A stretch of 64,000 bases of DNA from Kribbella voronezhensis (GTDB taxonomy: Bacteria > Actinomycetota > Actinomycetes > Propionibacteriales > Kribbellaceae), in contig NZ_SOCE01000002.1 of the NCBI RefSeq assembly GCF_004365175.1, forward strand, positions 496,001-560,000. The letters run 5' to 3'. Of this stretch, positions 8,805-17,977 are shown piece by piece. The notes below the pieces were generated by a model. It was not told the DNA's origin. It made no database searches and worked only from the letters and a program-made list of their open reading frames with translations. Position 1 is the stretch's first letter. Each line of letters opens with the position of its first letter. The position numbers and the translations under genes were made by a program.

Positions 8805-11800
8805 ATGATCCAGCTACGCCGGCACGGAACACTCGTCCGTGCCCTCGTGCTCGCCCTGATCGCCACGCTGGCGATCCCGTTCACCGCGTCCACCGCGCAG
8901 GCCCATCCCGGGCACGGCGACGAGACCTTCAACGCACTGGTCTTCAGCAAGACGGCCGGATTCCGGCACGACTCGATCCCGGCCGGGATCCAGGCGATCA
9001 AGGACCTGGCCGCCGCGAACAACTTCACCGTCACCGCGACCGAGGACGCGGCGATGTTCAACGACACCGAACTCGCGAAGTACGAGGTGGTCATCTGGCT
9101 GTCGACCACCGGTGACGTGCTCAACGCGGACCAGCAGGCAGCGTTCGAGCGCTACATCCGCAACGGCGGCGGGTACGCCGGGATCCACTCGGCGTCGGAC
9201 ACGGAGTACGACTGGCCGTGGTACGGCAAGCTGGTCGGGGCGTACTTCGACAGTCACCCCGCCGGTACGCCGAACGCGACCGTGAAGGTCGAGGACCACG
9301 CGCACCCGTCGACGAAGGATGCGCCGACACTGTGGCCGCGCACCGACGAGTGGTACAACTACCGGTCCAACCCGCGCGGTGCCGTCCACGTGCTCGCCTC
9401 GATGGACGAATCGTCGTACACGGGCGGCAACATGGGCGTCGAGCACCCGATCGCCTGGTGCCAGAACTACGACGGAGGCCGCGCCTGGTACACCGGGATG
9501 GGTCACACGATCGAGTCGTACTCCGATCCGGCCTTCCTCAAACACATCCTCGGCGGGATCAAGACGGCGGCCGGGGTGGAGCCGGCCGACTGCGGCGCCT
9601 CGCTCACCGCGAGCTACGAGAAGGTCACCCTGGACGACAACACGTCCAACCCGATGGAGTTGTCGATCGCCGACGACGGCCGGGTCTTCTACATCGACCG
9701 CAACGGTGCGGTGAAGATCGTCAAGCCCGACGGCAGCGTCGTCACCGCAGGCACCCTCGACGTCTACACCGGCCAGGAGTTCGGCCTGCTCGGGATCGCG
9801 CTCGACCCCGCGTTCACCACCAACGGCTTCCTCTATCTGTACTACTCACCGACCGGATCCGATGCCTACGACAAGGTGTCCAGATTCAAGGTCAACGGCG
9901 ACACGCTGGATCTGACCAGCGAGAAGCAAGTACTGCGGATCGACACTCAACGCGAGCAGTGCTGCCACGCCGGTGGTGCGCTCGAATTCGATGGCCAGGG
10001 CAACCTTTTCGTTGCCACCGGCGACAACAGCAACCCGTTCGACTCCGACGGCTACGCACCGCTGGACGAGCGGACCGGCCGGTCGGCCTGGGACTCGCAG
10101 CGCAGCGCCGCGAACAGCAACGTCCTGAACGGCAAGGTACTGCGAATCCACCCGGAGCCGGACGGCTCGTACACGGTGCCGTCGGGCAACCTGTTCCCGG
10201 CCGGTACGGCGAAGACGCGGCCCGAGATCTACGCGATGGGCTTCCGCAACCCGTTCCGGATCGGCATCGACCCGACCACCAACCACCTTTTCGTGGCCGA
10301 CTACGGCCCCGACGCCGGCCAGTCCTCGCCCACCCGCGGTCCCGACGGCCGGGTGGAATGGAACATCCTGTCCAAGCCCGGCTTCTACGGCTGGCCGTAC
10401 TGCGTGGGCAACAACACGCCGTACAACGACTACGACTTCGCCACCGGTACGTCGGGCGCCACATTCGACTGCAACGCGCCGGTGAACAATTCGCCCAACA
10501 ACACCGGTCTCACGCAGCTGCCGGCCGCTATCCCGGCCACGATGTGGATGGGGAAGTCGAGTTCCGGCGTACCGGAGATCGGCGGCAGCGGTGCGCCGAT
10601 GACGAGCGGCGCGTACAAGTTCAACCCGGACAGTACGTCGGATCGCAAGTGGCCGGAGTACTTCGACGGTAAGGCCGTCTTCGCGGACTGGAACGACAAC
10701 CGGTTGTTCTCGGTGCAGCTCACCGATGACCGCAGCAAGGTCGCGGACGTCTCCCGGATGCTCCAGGAGATGAACTTCATCCGGCCGCATGCCTTGCAGT
10801 TCGGGCCGGACGGAGCTTTGTACGTGATCGAGTGGGGGAGCGGGTTCGGTGGCAACAACGCCGACTCCGGGCTCTACCGGATCGATTACGTACAAGGCAA
10901 TCGGGCACCACTGGCACAGTTCACGACGGACAAGACGTCCGGCCAGGTGCCGTTGACCGTCGCCTTCGACTCCACCGGCTCGCGAGATCCCGACGGACAG
11001 GCGATCACGCCGGCCTGGGACTTCGACGGCAACGGAACGACGGACAGTACCGAGGCGAAACCGTCGTACACGTACACGACGCCGGGAGTTTTCACCGCCC
11101 GGCTGACCGTGACCGACAGCGATGGCCGCGCGGCCGTCTCGAACAAGACGATCACCGCCGGCAACACCGCACCGACGATCACGGTCGAAGGCCCGGTCGA
11201 CGGCGGGTTCTTCGACTTCGGCGACACGATCCACTACAAGGTGACCGTCACGGATCCCGAGGACGGCACGGTCGACTGCAACGACGTGATCACCCAGCCG
11301 GCGCTCGGCCATGACGAGCACGCGCATCCGTACGAGCAGTACCACGGGTGCGAGGGGACCTTCCCGCTCCCGGGTGACGAGGGCCATGTCGGCGCGAACA
11401 TCTTCGGCATCGTGACCGTGACGTACACCGACAAGGGTGCGCCGGGGACGGGCAAGATCACCACGCAGAAGGTGGTCCAGCTGCAGCCGAAGACGCGCGA
11501 GGCGGAGTTCTTCAGCGAGACCGGCGGGCCGGGCGCGACTCCCGGCGTACAGGTCGAGGACACCGGCGATGTGGCCGGTGGCGGCAAGAACATCGGCTTC
11601 ATCGAGGACGGCGACTGGTGGAGCTGGAAGCCGACCAACCTGACCGGGATCGACCAGATCCAGTTGCGGGCGGCCTCGCCGGATGCGGGAGCGACCGTGC
11701 AGGTGCGGCAGGGTTCGCCGACCGACGGTCCGGTCGTCGCGACCATCCAGGTCACGCCGACGGGTGCCTGGCAGACGTACGGCAACTTCACCGCGCCGGT

Positions 11801-14192
11801 GAGTGGCGCGTCGCCGGCCAGCGGCCCGCTGTACTTCGTGAAGACGACCGGCCAGCTGAACGTGAACTGGGTGAAGTTCATCGGCAAGGGCGTGACGGAG
11901 AACCAGCGGCCGGCCGTCACGGTCACCGCGTCCACGGTCCAGGGACCAGCTCCGCTGAAGGTGGACTTCACGGCCGCGGCGACTGATCCAGAAGGCGATC
12001 TGCCGTTGTCCTACGCCTGGACCTTCGGCGACGGCGCCACGGCGACCGGTGCGTCGGTGAGCCACACCTACACCACCGCGGGGACCCACGTGGCGACCGT
12101 GAAGGTGACAGATGCACGAGGAGCAGCCGGTACTGCGACTGTCTCGGTGAAGGTGGACGCTTCGGCGCCACCAACGTGTCTCACCGGCCGATCGGACGGC
12201 TTCGACGGTACGTCGGTCGACACGTCGCGGTGGAACTCGATCGTCCGGGGCAACCAGGAACTTGCTGTGAGCAACGGAAACCTGGTGCTTCCGCTGACCG
12301 CGACCGACATCTACGGAACCGGCAACACCGGTACGCCGAACATCGTGCTCCAGTCGCTCCCGGCCGGAGCCTGGCAAGCGACCACCAAGTTCACGTTGCC
12401 GGCCCGCCTCGCCTACCAGCAGGCCGGGTTGATCGTCTACGGCGACGACGACAACTACGCCAAGATCGTGCTCCAGGGCCGTAACACCACGGCTTCGGCG
12501 GCGGACCGGATCTTCCAGTTCATCCGCGAGGAGAACGGCGTACCGAACGAGGTCGCGGACTCCAACACGGCCAACCTCGGCGCGGCGTACCCGGACACCG
12601 TCTGGGTGCGGTTCACCAGTGACGGGGCCAACCTGAAGGCGTCCTACAGCGCCGACGGTGCCACCTTCACCGAGATGCCGGAGACCAAGCAGTTGGCCGG
12701 GATCACCAACCCTCGTATTGGTCTCTTCGGGTTGGCGAACCGGACCGAGGCGCTGCCGATCACCGCACAGTTCGACTACTTCACCATCACGCCGGACGAC
12801 ACCGCCGAGCAGCCCGCACCGGACGACGAATTCACCGGTGCGACGCTGGACGCCTGCCGCTGGTCCGCGATCGTGCGGCCCGACGCGTCGGCGTACCGGG
12901 TGACCGGTGGCGCTGTCGAGATCGACACCAGCAAGGGCGACATCTACCAGGGCACGGCCACGAACCCGAAGAACCTGCTGCTGCAGCCGGCTCCCGACGG
13001 TAACTGGACGATCGAGACCAAGGTGGACGCGTCGGCCTTCAACGAGGCGTACCAGCAAGCCGGCCTGATGCTGTACGCCGACGACGCGAACTACGTGAAG
13101 TTCGACTTCCTCACCACCAACGCCTCCGGCAGCGCGGTCAGCCGCGGGATCGAGTTGCGCAGTGAGGTTGCCAACGCGATCGTCGACCCGGCCCCGAACG
13201 CCTCGCCGGCGCCCACCCAGGGCGTCTGGTACCTGAGGCTGGCCAAGAACGGGACCACCTTCACCGGTTCGTACTCCGCCGACGGGCTGACCTGGACGGC
13301 CTTGCCGGCCGTCACGAATACGGCCGTCGGGTCGGCCAAGTTCGGGATCTATGCCTTCGGGGTGGACCAGGTCGCGTCGAAGACGGCGAAGTTCGACTAC
13401 TTCAAGCTCGTCCGGGACACGGTGGCGCCGCAGGTGAACCTGTCGGTGAACCCGTCCACCCCGTCCGGGCTCGACGGCTGGTGGAACGATGCCGTGGTCG
13501 CCACGGCGATGGGCACGGACGACCAGCCGGGTCAGGTCTACCTGGAGCGGAAGGTCGACGACGGGGACTGGGCGGAGTACACGGCTCCGATCACCGTCTC
13601 GGCCGAGGGAACGCACACCGTCCAGGTCCGGGCGAGTGACACCGCCGGGAACGTGTCGGCGGTGGAGTCCGTCACGGTGAAGCTGGACCGGTCGGCGCCG
13701 AAGACGATGGTGACCGGAATGACCAGTGGTGGTGAACTCGGCGTCGCTTCCGTGGCGACGGTGGCCGCGACCGCGACGGACGCGCTGTCCGGTGTGGCCT
13801 CGGTGACGATGACGGTCGACGGGAGAGCGCTCCCTGCGACCGGGAAACTGGATGGGGTGGCACTCGGGCTCGGCGCCCACGAGCTCGCGGTCACCTCGAC
13901 GGACAAGGCCGGCAACACGGCGGTGACCAAGGTTCCGTTCACGGTCACTGTGTCGTACGCCGAGGCAACCAAGCTGGTCGAGCGGTACCGGGTCGCCAAG
14001 ACGTTGCCACTGGCAACGGCAGCGGTACTCAAGGTGCAGCTCGCACTGGCCGAACAGCAGCAGAACAAGGGCCACCGCGCGGTGGCGATCGTCGCCATGA
14101 ACCAGTTCCTCGCCCAGGCGCAGACGGTTCGCGACGTGCCGGCCCGGACGCTGCTCACCGCTGTGGGTCAGACCCTGTTGCGGAGGATCTGA
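8805..14192 (+). CDS. Giant secreted ThuA / glucose-sorbosone dehydrogenase / PKD / CBM6 multidomain protein
   Basis: 1795 aa. ATG 8805 chosen because AGGAG precedes it by 7 bases; an in-frame ATG at 8790 has no SD. A Sec signal peptide ends near ...STAQA. Domains by approximate residue: ThuA-like 41-257 (FSKTAGFRHDSI, GGGYAGIHSA); glucose/sorbosone dehydrogenase beta-propeller 266-698 (GLLGIALDP, NPFRIGIDP); PKD 699-788; CBM6-like 896-1030 (EDGDWWSWK); second PKD 1034-1119; two DUF1349-like concanavalin folds 1128-1330 and 1338-1536 (YQQAGLIVYGDDDNY / YQQAGLMLYADDANY); Ig/OmpL47-like 1539-1716; a helical C-terminal FIMAH-like tail. Probable role: extracellular sugar oxidation or trehalose/glycan use with polysaccharide adhesion. 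It follows the sugar operon on the same strand. Confidence 0.88.
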   Translation: MIQLRRHGTLVRALVLALIATLAIPFTASTAQAHPGHGDETFNALVFSKTAGFRHDSIPAGIQAIKDLAAANNFTVTATEDAAMFNDTELAKYEVVIWLSTTGDVLNADQQAAFERYIRNGGGYAGIHSASDTEYDWPWYGKLVGAYFDSHPAGTPNATVKVEDHAHPSTKDAPTLWPRTDEWYNYRSNPRGAVHVLASMDESSYTGGNMGVEHPIAWCQNYDGGRAWYTGMGHTIESYSDPAFLKHILGGIKTAAGVEPADCGASLTASYEKVTLDDNTSNPMELSIADDGRVFYIDRNGAVKIVKPDGSVVTAGTLDVYTGQEFGLLGIALDPAFTTNGFLYLYYSPTGSDAYDKVSRFKVNGDTLDLTSEKQVLRIDTQREQCCHAGGALEFDGQGNLFVATGDNSNPFDSDGYAPLDERTGRSAWDSQRSAANSNVLNGKVLRIHPEPDGSYTVPSGNLFPAGTAKTRPEIYAMGFRNPFRIGIDPTTNHLFVADYGPDAGQSSPTRGPDGRVEWNILSKPGFYGWPYCVGNNTPYNDYDFATGTSGATFDCNAPVNNSPNNTGLTQLPAAIPATMWMGKSSSGVPEIGGSGAPMTSGAYKFNPDSTSDRKWPEYFDGKAVFADWNDNRLFSVQLTDDRSKVADVSRMLQEMNFIRPHALQFGPDGALYVIEWGSGFGGNNADSGLYRIDYVQGNRAPLAQFTTDKTSGQVPLTVAFDSTGSRDPDGQAITPAWDFDGNGTTDSTEAKPSYTYTTPGVFTARLTVTDSDGRAAVSNKTITAGNTAPTITVEGPVDGGFFDFGDTIHYKVTVTDPEDGTVDCNDVITQPALGHDEHAHPYEQYHGCEGTFPLPGDEGHVGANIFGIVTVTYTDKGAPGTGKITTQKVVQLQPKTREAEFFSETGGPGATPGVQVEDTGDVAGGGKNIGFIEDGDWWSWKPTNLTGIDQIQLRAASPDAGATVQVRQGSPTDGPVVATIQVTPTGAWQTYGNFTAPVSGASPASGPLYFVKTTGQLNVNWVKFIGKGVTENQRPAVTVTASTVQGPAPLKVDFTAAATDPEGDLPLSYAWTFGDGATATGASVSHTYTTAGTHVATVKVTDARGAAGTATVSVKVDASAPPTCLTGRSDGFDGTSVDTSRWNSIVRGNQELAVSNGNLVLPLTATDIYGTGNTGTPNIVLQSLPAGAWQATTKFTLPARLAYQQAGLIVYGDDDNYAKIVLQGRNTTASAADRIFQFIREENGVPNEVADSNTANLGAAYPDTVWVRFTSDGANLKASYSADGATFTEMPETKQLAGITNPRIGLFGLANRTEALPITAQFDYFTITPDDTAEQPAPDDEFTGATLDACRWSAIVRPDASAYRVTGGAVEIDTSKGDIYQGTATNPKNLLLQPAPDGNWTIETKVDASAFNEAYQQAGLMLYADDANYVKFDFLTTNASGSAVSRGIELRSEVANAIVDPAPNASPAPTQGVWYLRLAKNGTTFTGSYSADGLTWTALPAVTNTAVGSAKFGIYAFGVDQVASKTAKFDYFKLVRDTVAPQVNLSVNPSTPSGLDGWWNDAVVATAMGTDDQPGQVYLERKVDDGDWAEYTAPITVSAEGTHTVQVRASDTAGNVSAVESVTVKLDRSAPKTMVTGMTSGGELGVASVATVAATATDALSGVASVTMTVDGRALPATGKLDGVALGLGAHELAVTSTDKAGNTAVTKVPFTVTVSYAEATKLVERYRVAKTLPLATAAVLKVQLALAEQQQNKGHRAVAIVAMNQFLAQAQTVRDVPARTLLTAVGQTLLRRI

Positions 14193-14342
14193 CCCGATGA
14201 TCGTCGCCGTGCGAAACCGCATCCTGTCCGACGCGGAGAGGCGTACAGGAGCTCTCGCCGTCCCGGAGCGGTTCGGCCCCGCACCCGGAACGCGGGAGAG
14301 CGGTTTCGCACGGTCGGCGGGGGACCGGTGCAGCCGGTCCTC

Positions 14343-14385
14343 GTCCCCGGCGCCGGGGCTGCGCTCCGCATCCGGCGCCGGGGAC
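14343..14385. other. Strong hairpin between the giant gene and the isomerase
   Basis: Perfect 14-bp inverted repeat (arms 14343-14356 and 14372-14385, built on CCCCGGCGCC) with a 15-base loop and no T-run after it. The rest of 14193-14421 also folds: ACCGG-TGCAG-CCGGT lies just upstream and an imperfect GCTCTC/GAGAGC stem before that. Since the next gene is on the same strand, this may be partial termination or mRNA processing. I see no convincing gene in the 229-base gap. Confidence 0.55.
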
Positions 14386-14421
14386 ACCCGAACACCAGTC
14401 ATCGAGAAGGAGTAAACCGTC

Positions 14422-15423
14422 ATGGCACGACCGATCACCCTGTTCACCGGCCAATGGGCCGACCTGCCGTTCGAGGAGGTGGCCCGGCTGGCCTCCGAAT
14501 GGGGGTACGAAGGGCTGGAGATCGCCTGCTGGGGTGATCATCTGGACGTCCGCAAGGCCGCCGAGGACGAGTCGTATGTCCGCAACCGGCTGGACATCCT
14601 GGAGAAGCACAACCTGAAGGTCTGGACGATCTCGAACCACCTGCTCGGCCAGGCGGTCTGCGACGACCCGATCGACCAGCGCCACCAGGCGATCCTGCCC
14701 GCGCACATCTGGGGCGACGGCTCACCGGAGGGCGTGCGGCAGCGTGCTGCCGAGGAGATGGCGACCACGGCACGGGCAGCCCGGGCGCTCGGGGTGGACG
14801 TCGTCGTCGGGTTCACCGGGTCGTCGATCTGGAAGACCGTGGCGATGTTCCCGCCGGTACCGCAGGCGATGGTCGACGCCGGCTACCGGGACTTCGCCGA
14901 CCGCTGGAACCCGATCCTCGACGTGTTCGACGAGGTCGGGGTCCGGTTCGCCCACGAGGTGCACCCGTCGGAGATCGCCTACGACTACTGGTCGACGACC
15001 GCGACGCTGGAGGCGATCGGGCACCGGGAGGCGTTCGGCCTGAACTGGGACCCGTCGCACTTCGTGTGGCAGGACCTCGACCCGGTCGGCTTCCTGTGGG
15101 ACTTCAAGGACCGGATCTACCACGTCGACTGCAAGGACGCGAAGCGCCAGGTCGGCAACGGCCGCAACGGCCGGATGGGTTCGCACCTGGCCTGGGGCGA
15201 CCCGCGGCGCGGCTGGGACTTCGTGTCCACCGGCCACGGCGACGTCCCGTGGGAGGCGTGCTTCCGGATGCTCAACACGATCGGCTACGACGGCCCGATC
15301 TCGGTCGAATGGGAAGACGCCGGCATGGACCGCCTGGTCGGCGCCGCCGAGGCCCTGCAGTTCGTGAAGTCCCTGGCCTTCGACCCCCCGACCGCATCCT
15401 TCGACGCGGCCTTCTCTTCCTGA
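14422..15423 (+). CDS. Sugar phosphate isomerase/epimerase (TIM barrel)
   Basis: 333 aa, with AAGGAG before ATG 14422. AP-endonuclease-2-like (beta/alpha)8 barrel: early GYEGLEIACWGDH, metal-site residues in FAHEVHPSEIAYD (Glu/His), NWDPSHFVWQ (Asp/His), YHVDCKDAK (His/Asp), and ISVEWEDAGMD near the end. The family isomerises or epimerises sugars and inositol intermediates, typically alongside Gfo/Idh/MocA dehydrogenases such as the one at 6352-7515. It is the last co-directional gene of the catabolic block and is followed by a clear terminator. Confidence 0.88.
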   Translation: MARPITLFTGQWADLPFEEVARLASEWGYEGLEIACWGDHLDVRKAAEDESYVRNRLDILEKHNLKVWTISNHLLGQAVCDDPIDQRHQAILPAHIWGDGSPEGVRQRAAEEMATTARAARALGVDVVVGFTGSSIWKTVAMFPPVPQAMVDAGYRDFADRWNPILDVFDEVGVRFAHEVHPSEIAYDYWSTTATLEAIGHREAFGLNWDPSHFVWQDLDPVGFLWDFKDRIYHVDCKDAKRQVGNGRNGRMGSHLAWGDPRRGWDFVSTGHGDVPWEACFRMLNTIGYDGPISVEWEDAGMDRLVGAAEALQFVKSLAFDPPTASFDAAFSS

Positions 15424-15452
15424 CCACGCAAGCTGCTGGACAACGCGATGGT

Positions 15453-15483
15453 GCGCCGTGGCTGGAGTCCCCAGCCACGGCGC
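15453..15483. terminator. Bidirectional hairpin terminator
   Basis: GCGCCGTGGCTGG-AGTCC-CCAGCCACGGCGC: 13-bp perfect stem, 5-base loop, no U-tract, placed between the convergent genes ending at 15423 and 15496. Confidence 0.8.
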
Positions 15484-15495
15484 TCCGCCGTAGTA

Positions 15496-16263
15496 CTACT
15501 CACCTGAGGCGTTTGCGGCGCCTGTGCGGAACAGCCTGCCGTAGCCGTCGATCTGCAGCTTCGTCCCCGTGGCGGCCAGTAGTGACCAGAGCAGCACCTG
15601 GTTGGCCTCGAGAACCAGCTGACCAGTACGGCGTTCGAGTTCGGCGATCGCCGATGCCGCACGAAAGCCGTTGCCGGCGATGAACACCGCCTCGGTCGAG
15701 GCGTCCACCTGCTCGCTGACAAAGGCGATCACCTGCTCGGGTCGCACTTGGGTCGGATCCTCGGGCAGCGATGTCGCTGCCAAGGTGACGACGTCGATCT
15801 CCTGATCCTGGAAGTACCGTGCGCCGAGGTCCGCCATCTCTTCTTCGAACCACGGTGGGTGGATCAGAGCGACTCGTCGTACGCCGAAGATCTTCAACGC
15901 CTGCGTCGCGGCGAGTCCACTGGTGACGACGGGCACGCCGGCCCAGTCGCGGAGCTGCCTGGTCAGGTCGGTTTCGGCCGGGGGTCCGATCGCGTAGCCG
16001 GAGGTGGTCGATGCGTAGGCGATGGCGTCGACCGACGCTTCGCGGAGCGATTCGACGGCCGGCCGCAGGGCCGCGGGCGTTGCCAGTGTTCGAAGGTTTG
16101 CAGCCGTGGAAGGGGACTCCGGACTGGTCACGGTGCTGTCACGGCGTCGCGGGATGCGCGTAACGATCACCTCGAGAGTTGCTGACGCCATGGCGGGAAT
16201 CTCGACCTCGGGCCCGGCGGCGGCGTGCGGCGTCAGCACTCCGACTGTGAGCGCCTGATCCAT
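15496..16263 (-). CDS. Maleate isomerase/Asp-Glu racemase superfamily protein without catalytic cysteines
   Basis: 255 aa. ATG 16263 is preceded on the minus strand by GAGAAGGA. The protein follows the maleate cis-trans isomerase/arylmalonate decarboxylase layout: IGVLTP-like N-terminus (VGVLTPHAAAGPEVEI), first catalytic loop around AYASTTSGYAIG, VVTSGLAATQAL, and second loop around AVFIAGNGFRAA. In active family members these loops carry cysteines; here they are Ser/Thr and Gly/Asn, and the whole protein contains no cysteine. Either the chemistry differs or the protein binds rather than converts its ligand. It follows the DHFR-like gene by 12 bases in one transcription unit. Confidence 0.8.
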   Translation of the reverse strand: MDQALTVGVLTPHAAAGPEVEIPAMASATLEVIVTRIPRRRDSTVTSPESPSTAANLRTLATPAALRPAVESLREASVDAIAYASTTSGYAIGPPAETDLTRQLRDWAGVPVVTSGLAATQALKIFGVRRVALIHPPWFEEEMADLGARYFQDQEIDVVTLAATSLPEDPTQVRPEQVIAFVSEQVDASTEAVFIAGNGFRAASAIAELERRTGQLVLEANQVLLWSLLAATGTKLQIDGYGRLFRTGAANASGE

Positions 16264-16275
16264 GGTTCGTCCTTC

Positions 16276-16830
16276 TCAGGCGTGCTGGGGCCGGTAGGTG
16301 TGGACCACGACGCCGTTGCTGAAGGGGATGGCCTCGACGAGGTTCAGGTGCCGTGATTGCGGCAGCTGGTCGAAGAGGGCCTGTCCGCGGCCGAGGAGCA
16401 GCGGCTGGATGAAGAGGCGGTACTCGTCGATCAGGTCGGCGGCGGCCAGGGCGCCGGCGAATCGAGCACCGCCCCACGCGATCACGTCGGGGCCCGGCTC
16501 GGCCTTGATCGCGGCGATCTCGGCCGCGAGCTCGCCGCGCGCGACCCGGCTGACCGGCCAGGACGCCTCGGCGTCGCTGAGCGTCGTGGAGAACGCGATC
16601 TTCGGGATCTCGTTCATCGGCGCCGCGTAGGGATCGTTCGAGTGCGGCCAGTACGACGACATCTGTTCGTACGTCACCCGGCCCATCAAATGCGCGCCGG
16701 CTTCGCTGATCCGGTCCAGCTTCCACTGCTTGAGCTCGCTGCTCTCGGGAATCGCCGTCCCGGGATGCTCGCGGTCGCCGTCGACCAGGCCGTCCAGCGA
16801 CATCGACATGTACAAGATGACCTCTCGCAT
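16276..16830 (-). CDS. Dihydrofolate-reductase-like / RibD C-terminal family reductase
   Basis: 184 aa. Starts MREVILYMSMSLDGLVDG, the usual opening of the RibD_C/DHFR-like family; HLMGRVTYEQM and DVIAWGGARFAGAL form the NADPH-binding strands. These proteins are NADPH-dependent reductases of mostly unknown substrate and are not the housekeeping DHFR. First gene of a two-gene minus-strand unit and divergent from the LysR gene 113 bases away, which is therefore its probable regulator. Confidence 0.87.
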   Translation of the reverse strand: MREVILYMSMSLDGLVDGDREHPGTAIPESSELKQWKLDRISEAGAHLMGRVTYEQMSSYWPHSNDPYAAPMNEIPKIAFSTTLSDAEASWPVSRVARGELAAEIAAIKAEPGPDVIAWGGARFAGALAAADLIDEYRLFIQPLLLGRGQALFDQLPQSRHLNLVEAIPFSNGVVVHTYRPQHA

Positions 16831-16943
16831 GGCTACCCTCTCGTGGTGCTGTTGGTTGCTTAACTCCTGACTTCGACGTTCGCAGGCTGCCCACCGGGCA
16901 TCAAGGTCTCTTTCGGTCCTCCATCGTGTAGCGTGACTTCGCG

Positions 16944-17855
16944 ATGGCCGAGATCGAGCTGCGCGAACTCCGCCTGTTCCTCGTGCTGGCCGAGGAGTTG
17001 CACTTCGGCCGAGCCGCGGAACGGCTTGGGCTCACCACGTCGCGAGCCAGCCAGACGCTGCGAGCCCTGGAGCGCAAACTCGGCGGGCGACGCTTGTTCG
17101 AGCGCACGAGCCGCGTGGTCACCCTGACCGCGGCCGGACAGGCGCTGCGCGACGAGCTCGCACCTGTCGTGACCGGCTTGGACACCACACTCACCCGGGC
17201 CCGAACGCGAGCGGCCGGGCCCGGAACGATCCGGCTGGGCGTCCTCAATGCGGCATCCGGGACCCTTGTTCTGAACGCGGCGATCACGCTCTTCGAAGAG
17301 GCACACGAAGGCGCCGCGGTGCGGCTGGTCGCGACTCCGCTGAACGACCGGCTCGGGCCGCTTCGCCGACGCGAGGTGGACCTGTCGGTGACCCGACTGC
17401 CTCTTGACCAACCCGACATCGTGATCGGCCCCCTGCTGTCGAAGGACGATCGCCGCGTGGTCATGGTGGCCGGTGACCATCCGCTCGCCGGACGGCGCGA
17501 GGTCTCGGTGGAAGACTTCGCGGACTACCCGGTGCGGAGACCGGCGGACGTCCCCGAACTGGCGGAGGCCGCCTGTCCGAGCTACACGCCCAGTGGCCGC
17601 GCGATCGTGCCCTCCGACATCGAGGTCAACGACGTCTCCGAACTCCTGCTGCTCATCGCTCAGGGGCGGCTGGTCCACCCGACCGTGGCCCCGTTCGCAG
17701 AGCATTTCCGGCATCCGGGCATCGCCATCGTGCCGGTCCGGGACCTACCACCCTCGTCGACCGCGCTGGCCTGGCTGGACGGGTACGAACATCCCGCCCG
17801 GGACCTCTTCGTGGCTACCGTCGAACTAGTCGTCGCGGCACACCCGCGTACCTGA
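16944..17855 (+). CDS. LysR-family transcriptional regulator
   Basis: 303 aa. N-terminal LysR helix-turn-helix (ELRLFLVLAEELHFGRAAERLGL, SRASQTLRALERKLGGRRLFER) and a periplasmic-binding-like effector domain. TAGCGT at 16929-16934 lies 9 bases before ATG 16944 with no SD, suggesting a leaderless mRNA. Divergent orientation with the DHFR-like/racemase-like pair is the classical LysR arrangement; the shared 113-base gap should hold its binding site. Confidence 0.92.
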   Translation: MAEIELRELRLFLVLAEELHFGRAAERLGLTTSRASQTLRALERKLGGRRLFERTSRVVTLTAAGQALRDELAPVVTGLDTTLTRARTRAAGPGTIRLGVLNAASGTLVLNAAITLFEEAHEGAAVRLVATPLNDRLGPLRRREVDLSVTRLPLDQPDIVIGPLLSKDDRRVVMVAGDHPLAGRREVSVEDFADYPVRRPADVPELAEAACPSYTPSGRAIVPSDIEVNDVSELLLLIAQGRLVHPTVAPFAEHFRHPGIAIVPVRDLPPSSTALAWLDGYEHPARDLFVATVELVVAAHPRT

Positions 17856-17924
17856 TCCACGCCATGGGCTCGGTCGCTTCCTCAACGCTGGAAGGCGAAA
17901 CGGCCAAGTGCTGCTCTCGGGTCG

Positions 17925-17965
17925 CCTGTGGTGCCGGGGCTGTGCTCTTGCCCCGGCACCACAGG
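17925..17965. terminator. Bidirectional hairpin terminator
   Basis: Perfect 16-bp stem (17925-17940 with 17950-17965; arm core GTGCCGGGGC) and 9-base loop between the convergent genes ending at 17855 and 17978. The strongest single hairpin in the window. Confidence 0.85.
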
Positions 17966-17977
17966 AGTCGGTCGGTA

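Noticed and set aside
14197..14415. 72-codon ORF after the giant gene with an SD-like GGAGG upstream
   Set aside because: Its sequence is low-complexity and coincides with the hairpin array; the GGAGG is part of the preceding gene's last codons.
9846..14447. 1533-codon open frame on the minus strand across the giant gene
   Set aside because: It mirrors the codon structure of the plus-strand gene in high-GC DNA, has no signal, SD or recognisable domain, and would overlap a well-supported gene completely.
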